From Modicisalibacter tunisiensis (GTDB lineage: Bacteria > Pseudomonadota > Gammaproteobacteria > Pseudomonadales > Halomonadaceae): a DNA stretch of 64,000 nt. The position numbers were made by a program, and so were the translations under genes. Positions within the stretch are counted from its first letter, which is position 1, and each line of letters begins with the position of its first letter. Below the pieces are notes generated by a model. It made no database searches. It worked only from the letters and a program-made list of their open reading frames with translations, and was not told where the DNA came from. The stretch covers positions 948,719-1,012,718 of the forward strand of contig NZ_JAGXFD010000001.1 of NCBI RefSeq assembly GCF_020148005.1, given 5' to 3'. This document shows, one piece after another, positions 22,268 through 30,313 of this stretch.

Positions 22268-23617
22268 CTATTGCCCGCTGTCGGCGGTGCGGTACGTGAC
22301 CTCGGTGTCGGAGCCGGTCTCGCCGAGGGGGCGGCGGATCAGGCGGGCGGCGGGAAACACGCAACGGAACAGCGCGCCCTCGCCGGGGCGTGACTCGATC
22401 TCCAGGCGCGCATCGTGGCGCAGCAGCACATGCTTGACGATCGCCAGCCCCAGACCGGTGCCGCCGGTGGCCGCGCTGCGCCCCTTGTCGACCCGGTAGA
22501 AGCGCTCGGTCAGGCGCGGGAGGTGCACCGGGTCGATGCCGTCGCCGTCATCCTCGACCTCGAGGGCGGCGCCGTCCTGCCAGGGGCGCCAGCGCAGGGT
22601 GATGGTGCTGTCCTCGGGGGTGTAGCGCACGGCGTTGAAGGCCAGGTTGGAGACCGCGCTGCGCAGCTCAGCCTCGACCCCCAGCAGGTCACGCGACTCG
22701 GCGGTCTCGATGCGCACCCGGCATCCGCCGCCCGCCAGGGCGGCGGCGTCGTCGCGCACGCTGCCCAGCAGCGGCGGCACGGCCACCGGCACGCTGCGCT
22801 CGGTCTGGTGATCGGTTTCCAGCCGCGACAGCAGCAGCAGGTCCTCGACCAGGTTCTGCATGCGCCGGGTCTGGTCCTGCATCTGGCCGAGGCCGCGCTG
22901 CCAGCGCGGCGGCAGTTGGTCGGCATGCTCGGTGTAGGTCTCGAGATAGCCGGTGAGCACGGTCAGCGGCGTGCGCAGCTCGTGGGAGACGTTGGCGACG
23001 AAGTCGCGGCGCATCTGCTCGAGACGGTGCAGGCGGGTGATGTCGCGCACCATCACCAGGCGCTCGTTGTCGCCGTAGAGGGTGATCTGGAACTGCAGCA
23101 TCAGGTCGTCGCGCAGCGGCGAGGGCAGCACCACCGGCTCGCGGTAGTCGCGGGCGTTGAAGTAGTCGATGAAGCGCGGGTCGCGCAGCAGGTTGGTGAC
23201 GGGCTGGCCGCGGTCGTGACGGGCCTGCAGGCCGAGCATGCGTTCGGCGGCGCTGTTCCACCAGTCCATGTTGCCCTGGTTGTCGAGCATCACCACGCTG
23301 TCGCGCATCGCCTCGGCGGATTCCTGGATGCGGTGGATCACGTCGCGCAGACGCTGCTGGGTCAGCCGCTGGACCTTCTGGTAACGGTAGAGGCGATCGA
23401 ACAGGTCGCCCCACACGCCGCTGCCCGCCGGCGGCTCCTGGCTCGGATCACTGTTCAGCCACTGGTAGAGCTCGCGCAGGTGGCGCAGGTGGATGAGCAC
23501 GAACAGGGCGAGACCGGCGGCCACGCCCCAGCCGAGACTGCCGAATACCCAGCCCAGCAGGCCCAGCCCGACGACCAGGTAGGCCAGCCGCCAGAGCTCG
23601 TTGTTCCAGTAGTACAT
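22268..23617 (-). CDS. phoR: Phosphate regulon sensor histidine kinase PhoR
   Basis: A 449-aa membrane kinase. Two N-terminal hydrophobic segments (about residues 8-45) are followed by the PhoR linker, a PAS domain (MLDNQGNMDWWNSAAERMLG), the HisKA motif VSHELRTPLTVL with the phosphorylated His, and the HATPase domain (N box NLAFNAVRYT, G2 box GGTGLGLAIV). PhoR phosphorylates PhoB under phosphate limitation. It starts 10 bp after phoB, so the pair is one operon. Confidence 0.96.
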   Translation of the reverse strand: MYYWNNELWRLAYLVVGLGLLGWVFGSLGWGVAAGLALFVLIHLRHLRELYQWLNSDPSQEPPAGSGVWGDLFDRLYRYQKVQRLTQQRLRDVIHRIQESAEAMRDSVVMLDNQGNMDWWNSAAERMLGLQARHDRGQPVTNLLRDPRFIDYFNARDYREPVVLPSPLRDDLMLQFQITLYGDNERLVMVRDITRLHRLEQMRRDFVANVSHELRTPLTVLTGYLETYTEHADQLPPRWQRGLGQMQDQTRRMQNLVEDLLLLSRLETDHQTERSVPVAVPPLLGSVRDDAAALAGGGCRVRIETAESRDLLGVEAELRSAVSNLAFNAVRYTPEDSTITLRWRPWQDGAALEVEDDGDGIDPVHLPRLTERFYRVDKGRSAATGGTGLGLAIVKHVLLRHDARLEIESRPGEGALFRCVFPAARLIRRPLGETGSDTEVTYRTADSGQ

Positions 23618-23627
23618 GCCGGTGATC

Positions 23628-24317
23628 TCATCCCCGCGCCGAGAAGCGATAGCCGGTACCGCGCACGGTCTGGATCAGGTGCTGATGCGCCTCGCCCAGT
23701 GCCTTGCGCAGGCGGCGGATATGCACGTCGACCGTGCGTTCCTCGACGTAGACGTTGCCACCCCACACCTGATCGAGCAACTGGCCGCGGGTATAGGCGC
23801 GCTCCGGGTGGGTCATGAAGAACTGCAGCAGCCGGTACTCGGTGGGGCCGACCTCCAGCGCCTGGCCGTGGGACGATACCCGGTGGCTGGCCGGGTCGAG
23901 CATCAGGCCGTCGACCTCCACCACCTCCTCGACGCCCCGCGGCGTGGTGCGGCGCAGCACCGCCTTGAGCCGGGCGACCAGCTCGCGCGGCGAGAACGGC
24001 TTGGTGATGTAGTCGTCGGCGCCGGCCTCGAGCCCGAGGATCTTGTTGTCCTCCTCGCTCTTGGCGGTGAGCATGATGATCGGCAACTCGGCGGTGGTCT
24101 CCTCGCGCTTCAGGCGCCGCGCCAGCTCGATGCCGCTGGTGCCGGGCATCATCCAGTCGAGCAGCAGCAGGTCGGGCTGGCTGTCGACGATCAGGGCGTG
24201 GGCGTCCTGGGCATTGTCGGCCTCCAGGACCCGGTAATCGGCCATCTCCAGCGCCACGGCGATCATCTCGCGGATGGAGGGCTCGTCATCGACGATCAGA
24301 ACGGTCTTGGATGTCAT
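23628..24317 (-). CDS. phoB: Phosphate regulon response regulator PhoB
   Basis: A 229-aa OmpR/PhoB-family regulator. The receiver domain holds the phospho-acceptor Asp in LLLLDWMMPG and the conserved KPF. The C-terminal winged-helix domain carries RTVDVHIRRLRKAL and TVRGTGYRF. The start at 24317 gives the standard N-terminus MTSKTVLIVDDEPSIREM. A Pho box about 84 bp upstream suggests autoactivation. Confidence 0.97.
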   Translation of the reverse strand: MTSKTVLIVDDEPSIREMIAVALEMADYRVLEADNAQDAHALIVDSQPDLLLLDWMMPGTSGIELARRLKREETTAELPIIMLTAKSEEDNKILGLEAGADDYITKPFSPRELVARLKAVLRRTTPRGVEEVVEVDGLMLDPASHRVSSHGQALEVGPTEYRLLQFFMTHPERAYTRGQLLDQVWGGNVYVEERTVDVHIRRLRKALGEAHQHLIQTVRGTGYRFSARG

Positions 24318-24400
24318 TTCCCTGGCCTCGTGGGGTGACGGACACCGCCCGCGGCAGGCATCCGTCGGTGACAGGACGATGACGATTACAACGCGCGGAC

Positions 24401-24418
24401 ATGACAAGCTTGTGACAG
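24401..24418 (-). promoter_or_regulatory. Pho box upstream of phoBR
   Basis: Read on the minus strand, the sequence CTGTCACAAGCTTGTCAT holds two 7-bp direct repeats (CTGTCAC and TTGTCAT) separated by 4 bp, the 11-bp spacing of a PhoB binding site. It lies in the 126-bp gap between ubiA and phoB, about 84 bp before the phoB start, fitting positive autoregulation of phoBR. Confidence 0.75.
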
Positions 24419-24443
24419 GTGCCGGACGGCCGCCAGCCCCGCA

Positions 24444-25343
24444 TCAGCCCTCGGGCCACAGCGCCATCACGAGGCCGGCGTGCAGCACCAGCCCCGCCCA
24501 GTGGTTGTTGAGAAACGCCCGGAAGCAGCGTTCCCGGGAGCGGTCGCGGATCAGCCACTGCTGGTAGACGAAGATCAGCCCCATCGCCGTCAGGCCGACC
24601 CAGAAGTAGCCGCTCAGCGCCTGGCGCACGCCCACCACCGCCAGCAGGGTCAGGGTAGCCAGCTGCAGCAGACCGATGATCAGCTTGTCGTGGCGGCCGA
24701 ACAGCACGGCGGTGGACTTGATGCCGATCGTCAGGTCGTCGTCGCGGTCGACCATGGCGTATTCGGTGTCGTAGGCCACCGTCCACAGCACGTTGGCGAG
24801 GAACAGCAGCCAGGCATCCGCCGGCAGCTGCTGCTGGACGGCGCCGAAGGCCATGGGAATCGCCCACGAGAAGGCCGCGCCGAGCACCACCTGCGGCCAG
24901 TGGGTATAGCGCTTCATGAACGGATAGACGAAGGCCAGTGCCACCCCGCCGAACGACAGCATCACCGTGAAGGCGTTGGTGAAGCAGACCAGCACGAAGG
25001 ACGCGGCGACCAGCCCCGCGAACAGCACCCGGGCCTCGCCCGCACCGATCCGCCCGGTGGCCAGCGGCCGGTCGCGGGTGCGCTTGACGTGGCCGTCGAA
25101 GTGGCGGTCGGCGTAGTCGTTGATCACGCAGCCGGCGGCGCGCATCAGGTAGACGCCGGCGACGAAGATCAGCAGCGTCGCACGCTCGGGCAGGCCGTCG
25201 GCGGCGATCCACAGGGCCCACAGGGTCGGCCACATCAACAGCCAGGTGCCGATCGGCCGGTCGAGCCGGGTCAGGTGCAGGAAGGCGGGCAGGCGCGCGG
25301 GATGCAGGCGAGCCAGACCGACGGGACGCGGGGTGGGTTGCAT
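24444..25343 (-). CDS. ubiA: 4-hydroxybenzoate polyprenyltransferase
   Basis: A 299-aa multi-helix membrane enzyme that attaches the polyprenyl tail to 4-hydroxybenzoate in ubiquinone synthesis. The two Asp-rich prenyl-diphosphate motifs are present: NDYADRHFD and [12 protein letters not shown]. The ATG at 25343 is chosen because CGGAGG lies just upstream; an in-frame start 27 bp earlier lacks one. It follows ubiC by 30 bp, so the first two dedicated steps of ubiquinone synthesis are in one operon. Confidence 0.96.
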   Translation of the reverse strand: MQPTPRPVGLARLHPARLPAFLHLTRLDRPIGTWLLMWPTLWALWIAADGLPERATLLIFVAGVYLMRAAGCVINDYADRHFDGHVKRTRDRPLATGRIGAGEARVLFAGLVAASFVLVCFTNAFTVMLSFGGVALAFVYPFMKRYTHWPQVVLGAAFSWAIPMAFGAVQQQLPADAWLLFLANVLWTVAYDTEYAMVDRDDDLTIGIKSTAVLFGRHDKLIIGLLQLATLTLLAVVGVRQALSGYFWVGLTAMGLIFVYQQWLIRDRSRERCFRAFLNNHWAGLVLHAGLVMALWPEG

Positions 25344-25373
25344 GACAGCCTCCGAGAACGATCGGGCCACAGT

Positions 25374-25892
25374 CTAGCGAGTCGCCAGCCCCAGTTCATC
25401 CGCCATGGCGGTCAGGAAGAACTCCTGGACCAGCACCTCGAAGCGGCCGTGGCGAAAGCGCGAGCGCCGTCCCCAGGGCGCCTCGGCCGTCGGAAAGGGC
25501 GGCGCGCCACGGGTGATCGCGATCGGTCCGCGCTCGAGATCCGGCTGGCGGAACAGCCAGTGGCCCAGCGAGCGCTCGCCGAGCTGGCCCAGCCGCTGGC
25601 CGGTCAGGCTGGTCAGCGGCGCCACCGAGCGGGCGAGCACCCAGGGCGTGTCGCCGCTGCACAGCGCCACCTCGCGACACCAGACATAGTGCGAGGCGGG
25701 CACGCCGAGGGCACGGGCCTCGTCGCGGCGCGGGCGGGCCAGGCGCTGGGCGAGCAGGCGCACGGCGAAGGGCTGCGGCATCGCCGCGCCCAGCCGCCGG
25801 GTCAGCGAATCGCGCGAGGCCAGCCACTGCCACCAGGCCGGGCTCATCGCCGGCCGCCAGGCGGCGGCGGGGCGCCAGTGGGGGATCGCCAC
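25374..25892 (-). CDS. ubiC: Chorismate--pyruvate lyase
   Basis: About 172 aa; converts chorismate to 4-hydroxybenzoate plus pyruvate, feeding UbiA. Family blocks include WLASRDSLTRRLGAA, the YVWCREVALC strand with the conserved Arg, and ITRGAPPFPTAEAPWGRRSRF near the C-terminus with the active-site region. The start is uncertain: GTG at 25892 gives VAIPHWRPAAAW, while an ATG at 25847 would give a 157-aa form; neither has a clear ribosome-binding site. Divergent from the reductase gene at 26013. Confidence 0.88.
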   Translation of the reverse strand: MAIPHWRPAAAWRPAMSPAWWQWLASRDSLTRRLGAAMPQPFAVRLLAQRLARPRRDEARALGVPASHYVWCREVALCSGDTPWVLARSVAPLTSLTGQRLGQLGERSLGHWLFRQPDLERGPIAITRGAPPFPTAEAPWGRRSRFRHGRFEVLVQEFFLTAMADELGLATR

Positions 25893-26012
25893 GGGGCGTG
25901 TCGAAGCGGGCAAACCGGCCTCCGGGTCGGCAAACGGGCGCGATAGTGTACCATGACGACCTGGCCGGCCCGGTCCCGGCCCGTCATCCACGACCCGCTG
26001 GCACCACGACCC

Positions 26013-27185
26013 ATGACTCGATCCCTGACCCTGATCGGCAGCGGCATGGCCGGTTTCGGCCTGGCGCGTGCCCTGCGCCGCCTGCAGCCCGAGCGGCCGA
26101 TCACCCTGATCACCGCCGACAGCGGCGACGACTATTCCAAGCCCCTGCTCTCCACCGGCTTCGCCAAGGGCCTGGCGCCGGAGGCGCTGGCCGCCGACTC
26201 GGCGCTGGATGCCGCCGAGCGCCTGAATCTGGTGATGCGCCCCCGGACCCGGGTCGACGCCCTCGATCCCGTGGCCCGCGAGCTGCACATCGGCGCCGAG
26301 CGCCTGCCCTTCGATGACCTAGTGCTGGCCACCGGGGCCGCGCCGCAGCCGCCCTTCGCCATCGACGCAACACTCGCCGGGCGGGTCTTCACCATCAACG
26401 ACCTCGACGACTACCGGGCCTTCCATGCCGCCCTGACGGCGCTGGGGCGGCCGGCGCGCGTCGCCGTCATCGGCGCCGGGCTGGTGGGCTGCGAGTACGC
26501 CAACGACCTGGTCGCCGGCGGTCATGCCGTGGCCATGATCGCCCCCGAGCGGGCGCCGCTGGCCCGCCTGCTGCCCGAGCCGCTGGGCCGGGTGCTGGGC
26601 CGGGTGCTGGGCGCTGCGCTGGCCGGGGCGGGGGTCGAGCTGCATCTGGGGCGCGGCGTGGGCGAGCTGGGTCTCGACGGCGGGGATCTGAGCGTGGCGC
26701 TGGATGACGGCCATGTCCTCGACGCCGACCTGGTGCTGGTCGCCACCGGCCTGGTGCCGCGCACCGAGCTGGCCGCCGCGGCAGGGCTCGCGGTCAGCGA
26801 GGCCGGCATCCAGGTCGATCGCTGCCTGCGCACCGCGGTCGAGGGCATCCACGCCCTGGGCGACGTGGCCTGCGTCGACGGCGTCAACGCCATGTATGTC
26901 CAGCCGCTGCAGGCCGGCGCCCGGGCCCTGGCGGCGACGCTGGCCGGCACCCCCACCGCCGTGCGCTACGGCCCCTGGCCGGTGCTGGTCAAGACGCCCT
27001 GCTGCCCGGTGGTGGCCCTGCCGCCGCGGGTCACGCCCGCCCGCTGGCGCATCGAGGGCGAGGGCGACGATCTCGCCGCCCTGGCCGAGGACGACCGGGG
27101 GCGGCTGCTGGGCTTTGCGTTGACCGGGCGCTGTGTACGGCGGAAAGTCGAACTGGCGCGAGCCGCGCCGCCGTTGCTAATCTAG
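26013..27185 (+). CDS. NAD(P)/FAD-dependent oxidoreductase, rubredoxin reductase-like
   Basis: A 390-aa flavoprotein of the pyridine nucleotide-disulfide family. The FAD-binding IGSGMAGFGLARAL is at the N-terminus, the NAD-binding VAVIGAGLVGCEYANDL in the middle, and the second FAD contact GIHALGDVACVDG after it. The C-terminal domain lacks redox cysteines of the disulfide-reductase kind, as in rubredoxin reductases (AlkT/RubB). No rubredoxin gene is adjacent, so the electron acceptor is not shown by context. The start ATG has only a poor ribosome-binding site. Confidence 0.82.
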   Translation: MTRSLTLIGSGMAGFGLARALRRLQPERPITLITADSGDDYSKPLLSTGFAKGLAPEALAADSALDAAERLNLVMRPRTRVDALDPVARELHIGAERLPFDDLVLATGAAPQPPFAIDATLAGRVFTINDLDDYRAFHAALTALGRPARVAVIGAGLVGCEYANDLVAGGHAVAMIAPERAPLARLLPEPLGRVLGRVLGAALAGAGVELHLGRGVGELGLDGGDLSVALDDGHVLDADLVLVATGLVPRTELAAAAGLAVSEAGIQVDRCLRTAVEGIHALGDVACVDGVNAMYVQPLQAGARALAATLAGTPTAVRYGPWPVLVKTPCCPVVALPPRVTPARWRIEGEGDDLAALAEDDRGRLLGFALTGRCVRRKVELARAAPPLLI

Positions 27186-27307
27186 GTGCGTCGTGGCCCG
27201 CGGCCCCGGCGGCTGCCGGAGCGCCGGCCGGCGCTCGGGAGACGCCCGAAACAACAACAAGCGGCAGTCGAGGCTGCCGTCTTACACTGCCCCAGACAGG
27301 AGGTTCC

Positions 27308-27583
27308 ATGCGCAAGCCAGAACTCGCGGCGGCCATCGCCGAGCGTGCCGATCTTTCCAAGGACAAGGCCAGCCAGGTGCTCAACGTGATCCTCGACGAG
27401 ATCACCGGCAGCGTCGCCAAGGGCCAGGATGTCTCGCTCATCGGCTTCGGCTCGTTCACCGTGCGCGAGCGTGCCGCCCGTACCGGCAAGAATCCGCAGA
27501 CCGGCGAGGCGCTGACCATCCCCGCCAGCAGGACCGTGGCCTTCAAGGCGGGCAAGGCGCTCAAGGACGCCGTCGCCAAGTAA
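27308..27583 (+). CDS. HU-family DNA-binding protein
   Basis: A 91-aa nucleoid protein. The dimerisation helices (RKPELAAAIAERADLSKDKA) and the DNA-bending arm (FTVRERAARTGKNPQTGE) are complete, ending in FKAGKALKDAVAK, which fits HU beta better than IHF. AGGAGG precedes the ATG. The chromosomal position is unusual for hupB, which normally follows lon, so this may be an extra HU paralogue. Confidence 0.93.
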   Translation: MRKPELAAAIAERADLSKDKASQVLNVILDEITGSVAKGQDVSLIGFGSFTVRERAARTGKNPQTGEALTIPASRTVAFKAGKALKDAVAK

Positions 27584-27664
27584 CGCCTCGCGGCTGGAGC
27601 GTGTCGCGACCGGCGTGCGCTCCGCCGACGCTCTTCCTTCCCACGTGCGAGTCATGGACGGCCC

Positions 27665-28021
27665 ATGAAACTGCGACTGATGCTCTGGCTGCTCGGCCTG
27701 CTGCTCAAGCGCGCGCGGCGTCGCCACGCGGGCTTTCGCGAGCGGCTGCGCGACCGCCCGCTGGCCTGGGGAATCGCCACCGAGGATTTGCGCATCGCCC
27801 GCCACTACCGGCTGACGGCCGAGCGCGTGCAGTCGGCATCGGGCCTGCCGGTGGACCTCGACCTGGAACTGCGCTTCCGTGACCCCGACACGGCGCTGGC
27901 CGTGCTTCGCCACCCCTCCCCGCGCGCCTTTCGCGACGGCCTGATCGACGGCCGGCTGCGCCTGGTGGGCGACACCCGCGACCTCGAGCGCCTGCAGGGC
28001 CTGCTCGCCTTCCTGCGTTGA
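27665..28021 (+). CDS. Hypothetical protein (118 aa), possible SCP2-like fold
   Basis: I do not recognise this gene with certainty. It begins with a short hydrophobic stretch (LMLWLLGLLL) and a basic patch (KRARRRHAGF), then a region alternating strand-like and charged segments (GLPVDLDLELRFRDPDTALAVL, trimmed here to its ends) and a closing LVGDTRDLERLQGLLAFL. The strand-helix pattern resembles small SCP2/sterol-carrier domains such as UbiJ/UbiT-type lipid binders, but the similarity is weak. It lies between HU and the FUSC gene, same strand. Confidence 0.55.
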   Translation: MKLRLMLWLLGLLLKRARRRHAGFRERLRDRPLAWGIATEDLRIARHYRLTAERVQSASGLPVDLDLELRFRDPDTALAVLRHPSPRAFRDGLIDGRLRLVGDTRDLERLQGLLAFLR

Positions 28022-28128
28022 CTTCCGGCGCTGATCGCTGCGGCATGACGACGTTATACTAACGTCGAATCAGCGGATCCCCCCCGTATCCGTCCGCCCG
28101 CTGCCGAGGAGGCCCGACCGCCATCGCC

Positions 28129-30303
28129 ATGCTGCCACGCTCCCTCGACCATTCCCTGCGCCGCCTGTGGACGCTCGACACCTTCGCCTACAGCGTGCGC
28201 GTGTTCATCGCGCTGGCCGGGGCGATGGCCTGGAGCTGGCACCTGGGCGGCATCGCCCAGCTGATTCCGCTGTTCCTGGGGGTGATCGCCAGCGCCCTGG
28301 CCGAGACCGACGACCACTGGCAGGGACGCCTGACGGCCCTGGCGGTGACGCTGGCCTGCTTCGCCGTCGCCGCGCTGTCGGTGGAGTGGCTCTTCGATCG
28401 CCCGCCGGCCTTCGCCGCGGGGCTGGCGCTGTCGGCCTTCGGCCTGACCATGCTGGGGGCGGTGGGGCCGCGTTACGGCACCATCGCCCATGCCACCCTG
28501 ATCCTGTCGATCTACACCATGATCGCCATCGAGCGTCAGGGCGGCGTGGCGCCGGGCGAGCTGTGGCGCGAGCCGGCCATGCTGCTCGCCGGGGCGGCCT
28601 GGTACGGGCTGATCTCGGTGGTCTGGTGCGCGCTGTTCGCCCGCCAGCCGCTCAAGCTGAGCCTGGCGCTGCTGCTGCGCGAGCTGGGCGAGTACCTGCG
28701 CCTCAAGGCGACGCTGTTCGAGCCGGTGCGCGGTATCGACCTGGAGGCACGGCGCCTGGCGCTGGCCGAGCAGAACGCGCGGGTCGTGGAGGCGCTCAAC
28801 CAGGCCAAGGAGATGATCTTTCGCCGCCTGGAGGGCGCGCGCGGCACGCACAAGCTCGACCGCTACCTGCGGCTGTACTTCATCGCCCAGGACATCCACG
28901 AGCGGGCCAGCTCCTCGCACTATCCCTACGGCGAGTTGACCGAGGCCTTCTTTCACCACGATGTGCTGTTCCGCTGCCAGCGCCTGCTCGAGCAGCAGGG
29001 GCAGGCCTGCCGCTCGCTGGCCCGGGCCCTGCTGCTGCGCCAGCCCTTCGACCACGGCCCCAGCGAGCAGGCCCTGGCCGATCTCAACGCCTCGCTCGAC
29101 TACCTGCATCGCCAGCCGCGCCGCGACTGGCGACGCCTGCTGCACTCGCTGGACGCCCTGGCCGACAACCTGGCCACACTCGAGCACCAGCTGGCCGGCG
29201 CCCGCAATCCCGACGCCCCGGCCGGCGACGCCGACGCTTCGCTCCATGACCGCTCCCCCCGGGGCCCGCGCGACATCTACGACCGCCTGCGCTCGCACCT
29301 GACCCCGGCCTCGCCGATCTTCCGTCATGCCCTGCGCCTGTCGCTCACCCTGCTGGCCGGCTACGGCCTGCTGCTGTGGATTCATCCCACCCAGGGCTAC
29401 TGGATCCTGCTCACCAGCCTGTTCGTCTGCCGGCCCAACTTCGGCGCCACGCGACGCTTTCTGTGGCAGCGCATCGTCGGCACCGTGGCCGGGCTGGTCG
29501 CCGGCTGGGCGCTGATCAGCCTGTTTCCCGACCCGCTGATCCAGCTGTCGATCGCGGTGGTCGCCGGGGTGGGATTCTTCGCCGCCCGGGCCCGCCATTA
29601 CGCGCTGGCGACCGCGGCGATCACCCTGCTGGTGCTGTGCTGCTTCAACCAGGTCGGCAACGGCTTCGGGCTGATCTGGCCACGGCTGTTCGACACCCTG
29701 CTGGGGGCGGGCATCGCCGGACTGGCGGTGGTGCTGGTGCTGCCGGACTGGCAGGGGCGGCGGCTGCATCAGCTGGGGGCGGCCAGCCTGGCAGCCGGCG
29801 CCCGCTACCTGAGCGCGATCCTCGGCCAGTACAGCAACGGCAAGGCGGACGACCTCGACTACCGGCTGGCCCGGCGCAACGCCCACAATGCCGATGCCGC
29901 CCTCGCCGCGCGGCTGGCCAACGCGCGCCGCGAGCCGGGACACTTCCGCAAGGACGTCGAGGCGGGCTTTCGCTTCCTGACCCACGCCCACACCCTGCTC
30001 AACTACCTGTCGGCGCTCGGCGCCCACCGCGGCGAGACCCGGCCAGCGGGCGACGATGCCTGGCTGCACGCCCAGGCCGACGGCATCATCGCCGATCTGG
30101 AGGCGCTGGCCGGCCGGCTGGGGGCGCGTCAGGTACCGTCGACACCGGCGACGGCGGAGCCCCGCGCCCGGGCGCTCGAGGCCTGGGCGCAGGCCACCGA
30201 CGACGAGCCCCGGCGCCTGCTGGCCGAGCAGCTGGCGCTGATCAGCCGGGCCCTGGTGCCGCTCGGCGAGGCCGCCGCGGGGCTGGTCAGGCGGCAGGTG
30301 TAG
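28129..30303 (+). CDS. FUSC-family (YccS/YhfK-like) inner-membrane protein
   Basis: A 724-aa membrane protein with two hydrophobic halves. The N-terminal bundle of about six helices (residues 20-180) is followed by a long soluble helical region, then a second bundle (about residues 400-545) with GYWILLTSLFVCRPNFGATR, and a cytoplasmic tail. This matches the YccS family, related to aromatic acid exporters such as AaeB. The transported substrate is unknown. Confidence 0.85.
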   Translation: MLPRSLDHSLRRLWTLDTFAYSVRVFIALAGAMAWSWHLGGIAQLIPLFLGVIASALAETDDHWQGRLTALAVTLACFAVAALSVEWLFDRPPAFAAGLALSAFGLTMLGAVGPRYGTIAHATLILSIYTMIAIERQGGVAPGELWREPAMLLAGAAWYGLISVVWCALFARQPLKLSLALLLRELGEYLRLKATLFEPVRGIDLEARRLALAEQNARVVEALNQAKEMIFRRLEGARGTHKLDRYLRLYFIAQDIHERASSSHYPYGELTEAFFHHDVLFRCQRLLEQQGQACRSLARALLLRQPFDHGPSEQALADLNASLDYLHRQPRRDWRRLLHSLDALADNLATLEHQLAGARNPDAPAGDADASLHDRSPRGPRDIYDRLRSHLTPASPIFRHALRLSLTLLAGYGLLLWIHPTQGYWILLTSLFVCRPNFGATRRFLWQRIVGTVAGLVAGWALISLFPDPLIQLSIAVVAGVGFFAARARHYALATAAITLLVLCCFNQVGNGFGLIWPRLFDTLLGAGIAGLAVVLVLPDWQGRRLHQLGAASLAAGARYLSAILGQYSNGKADDLDYRLARRNAHNADAALAARLANARREPGHFRKDVEAGFRFLTHAHTLLNYLSALGAHRGETRPAGDDAWLHAQADGIIADLEALAGRLGARQVPSTPATAEPRARALEAWAQATDDEPRRLLAEQLALISRALVPLGEAAAGLVRRQV

Positions 30304-30313
30304 GTGGCGCGGC

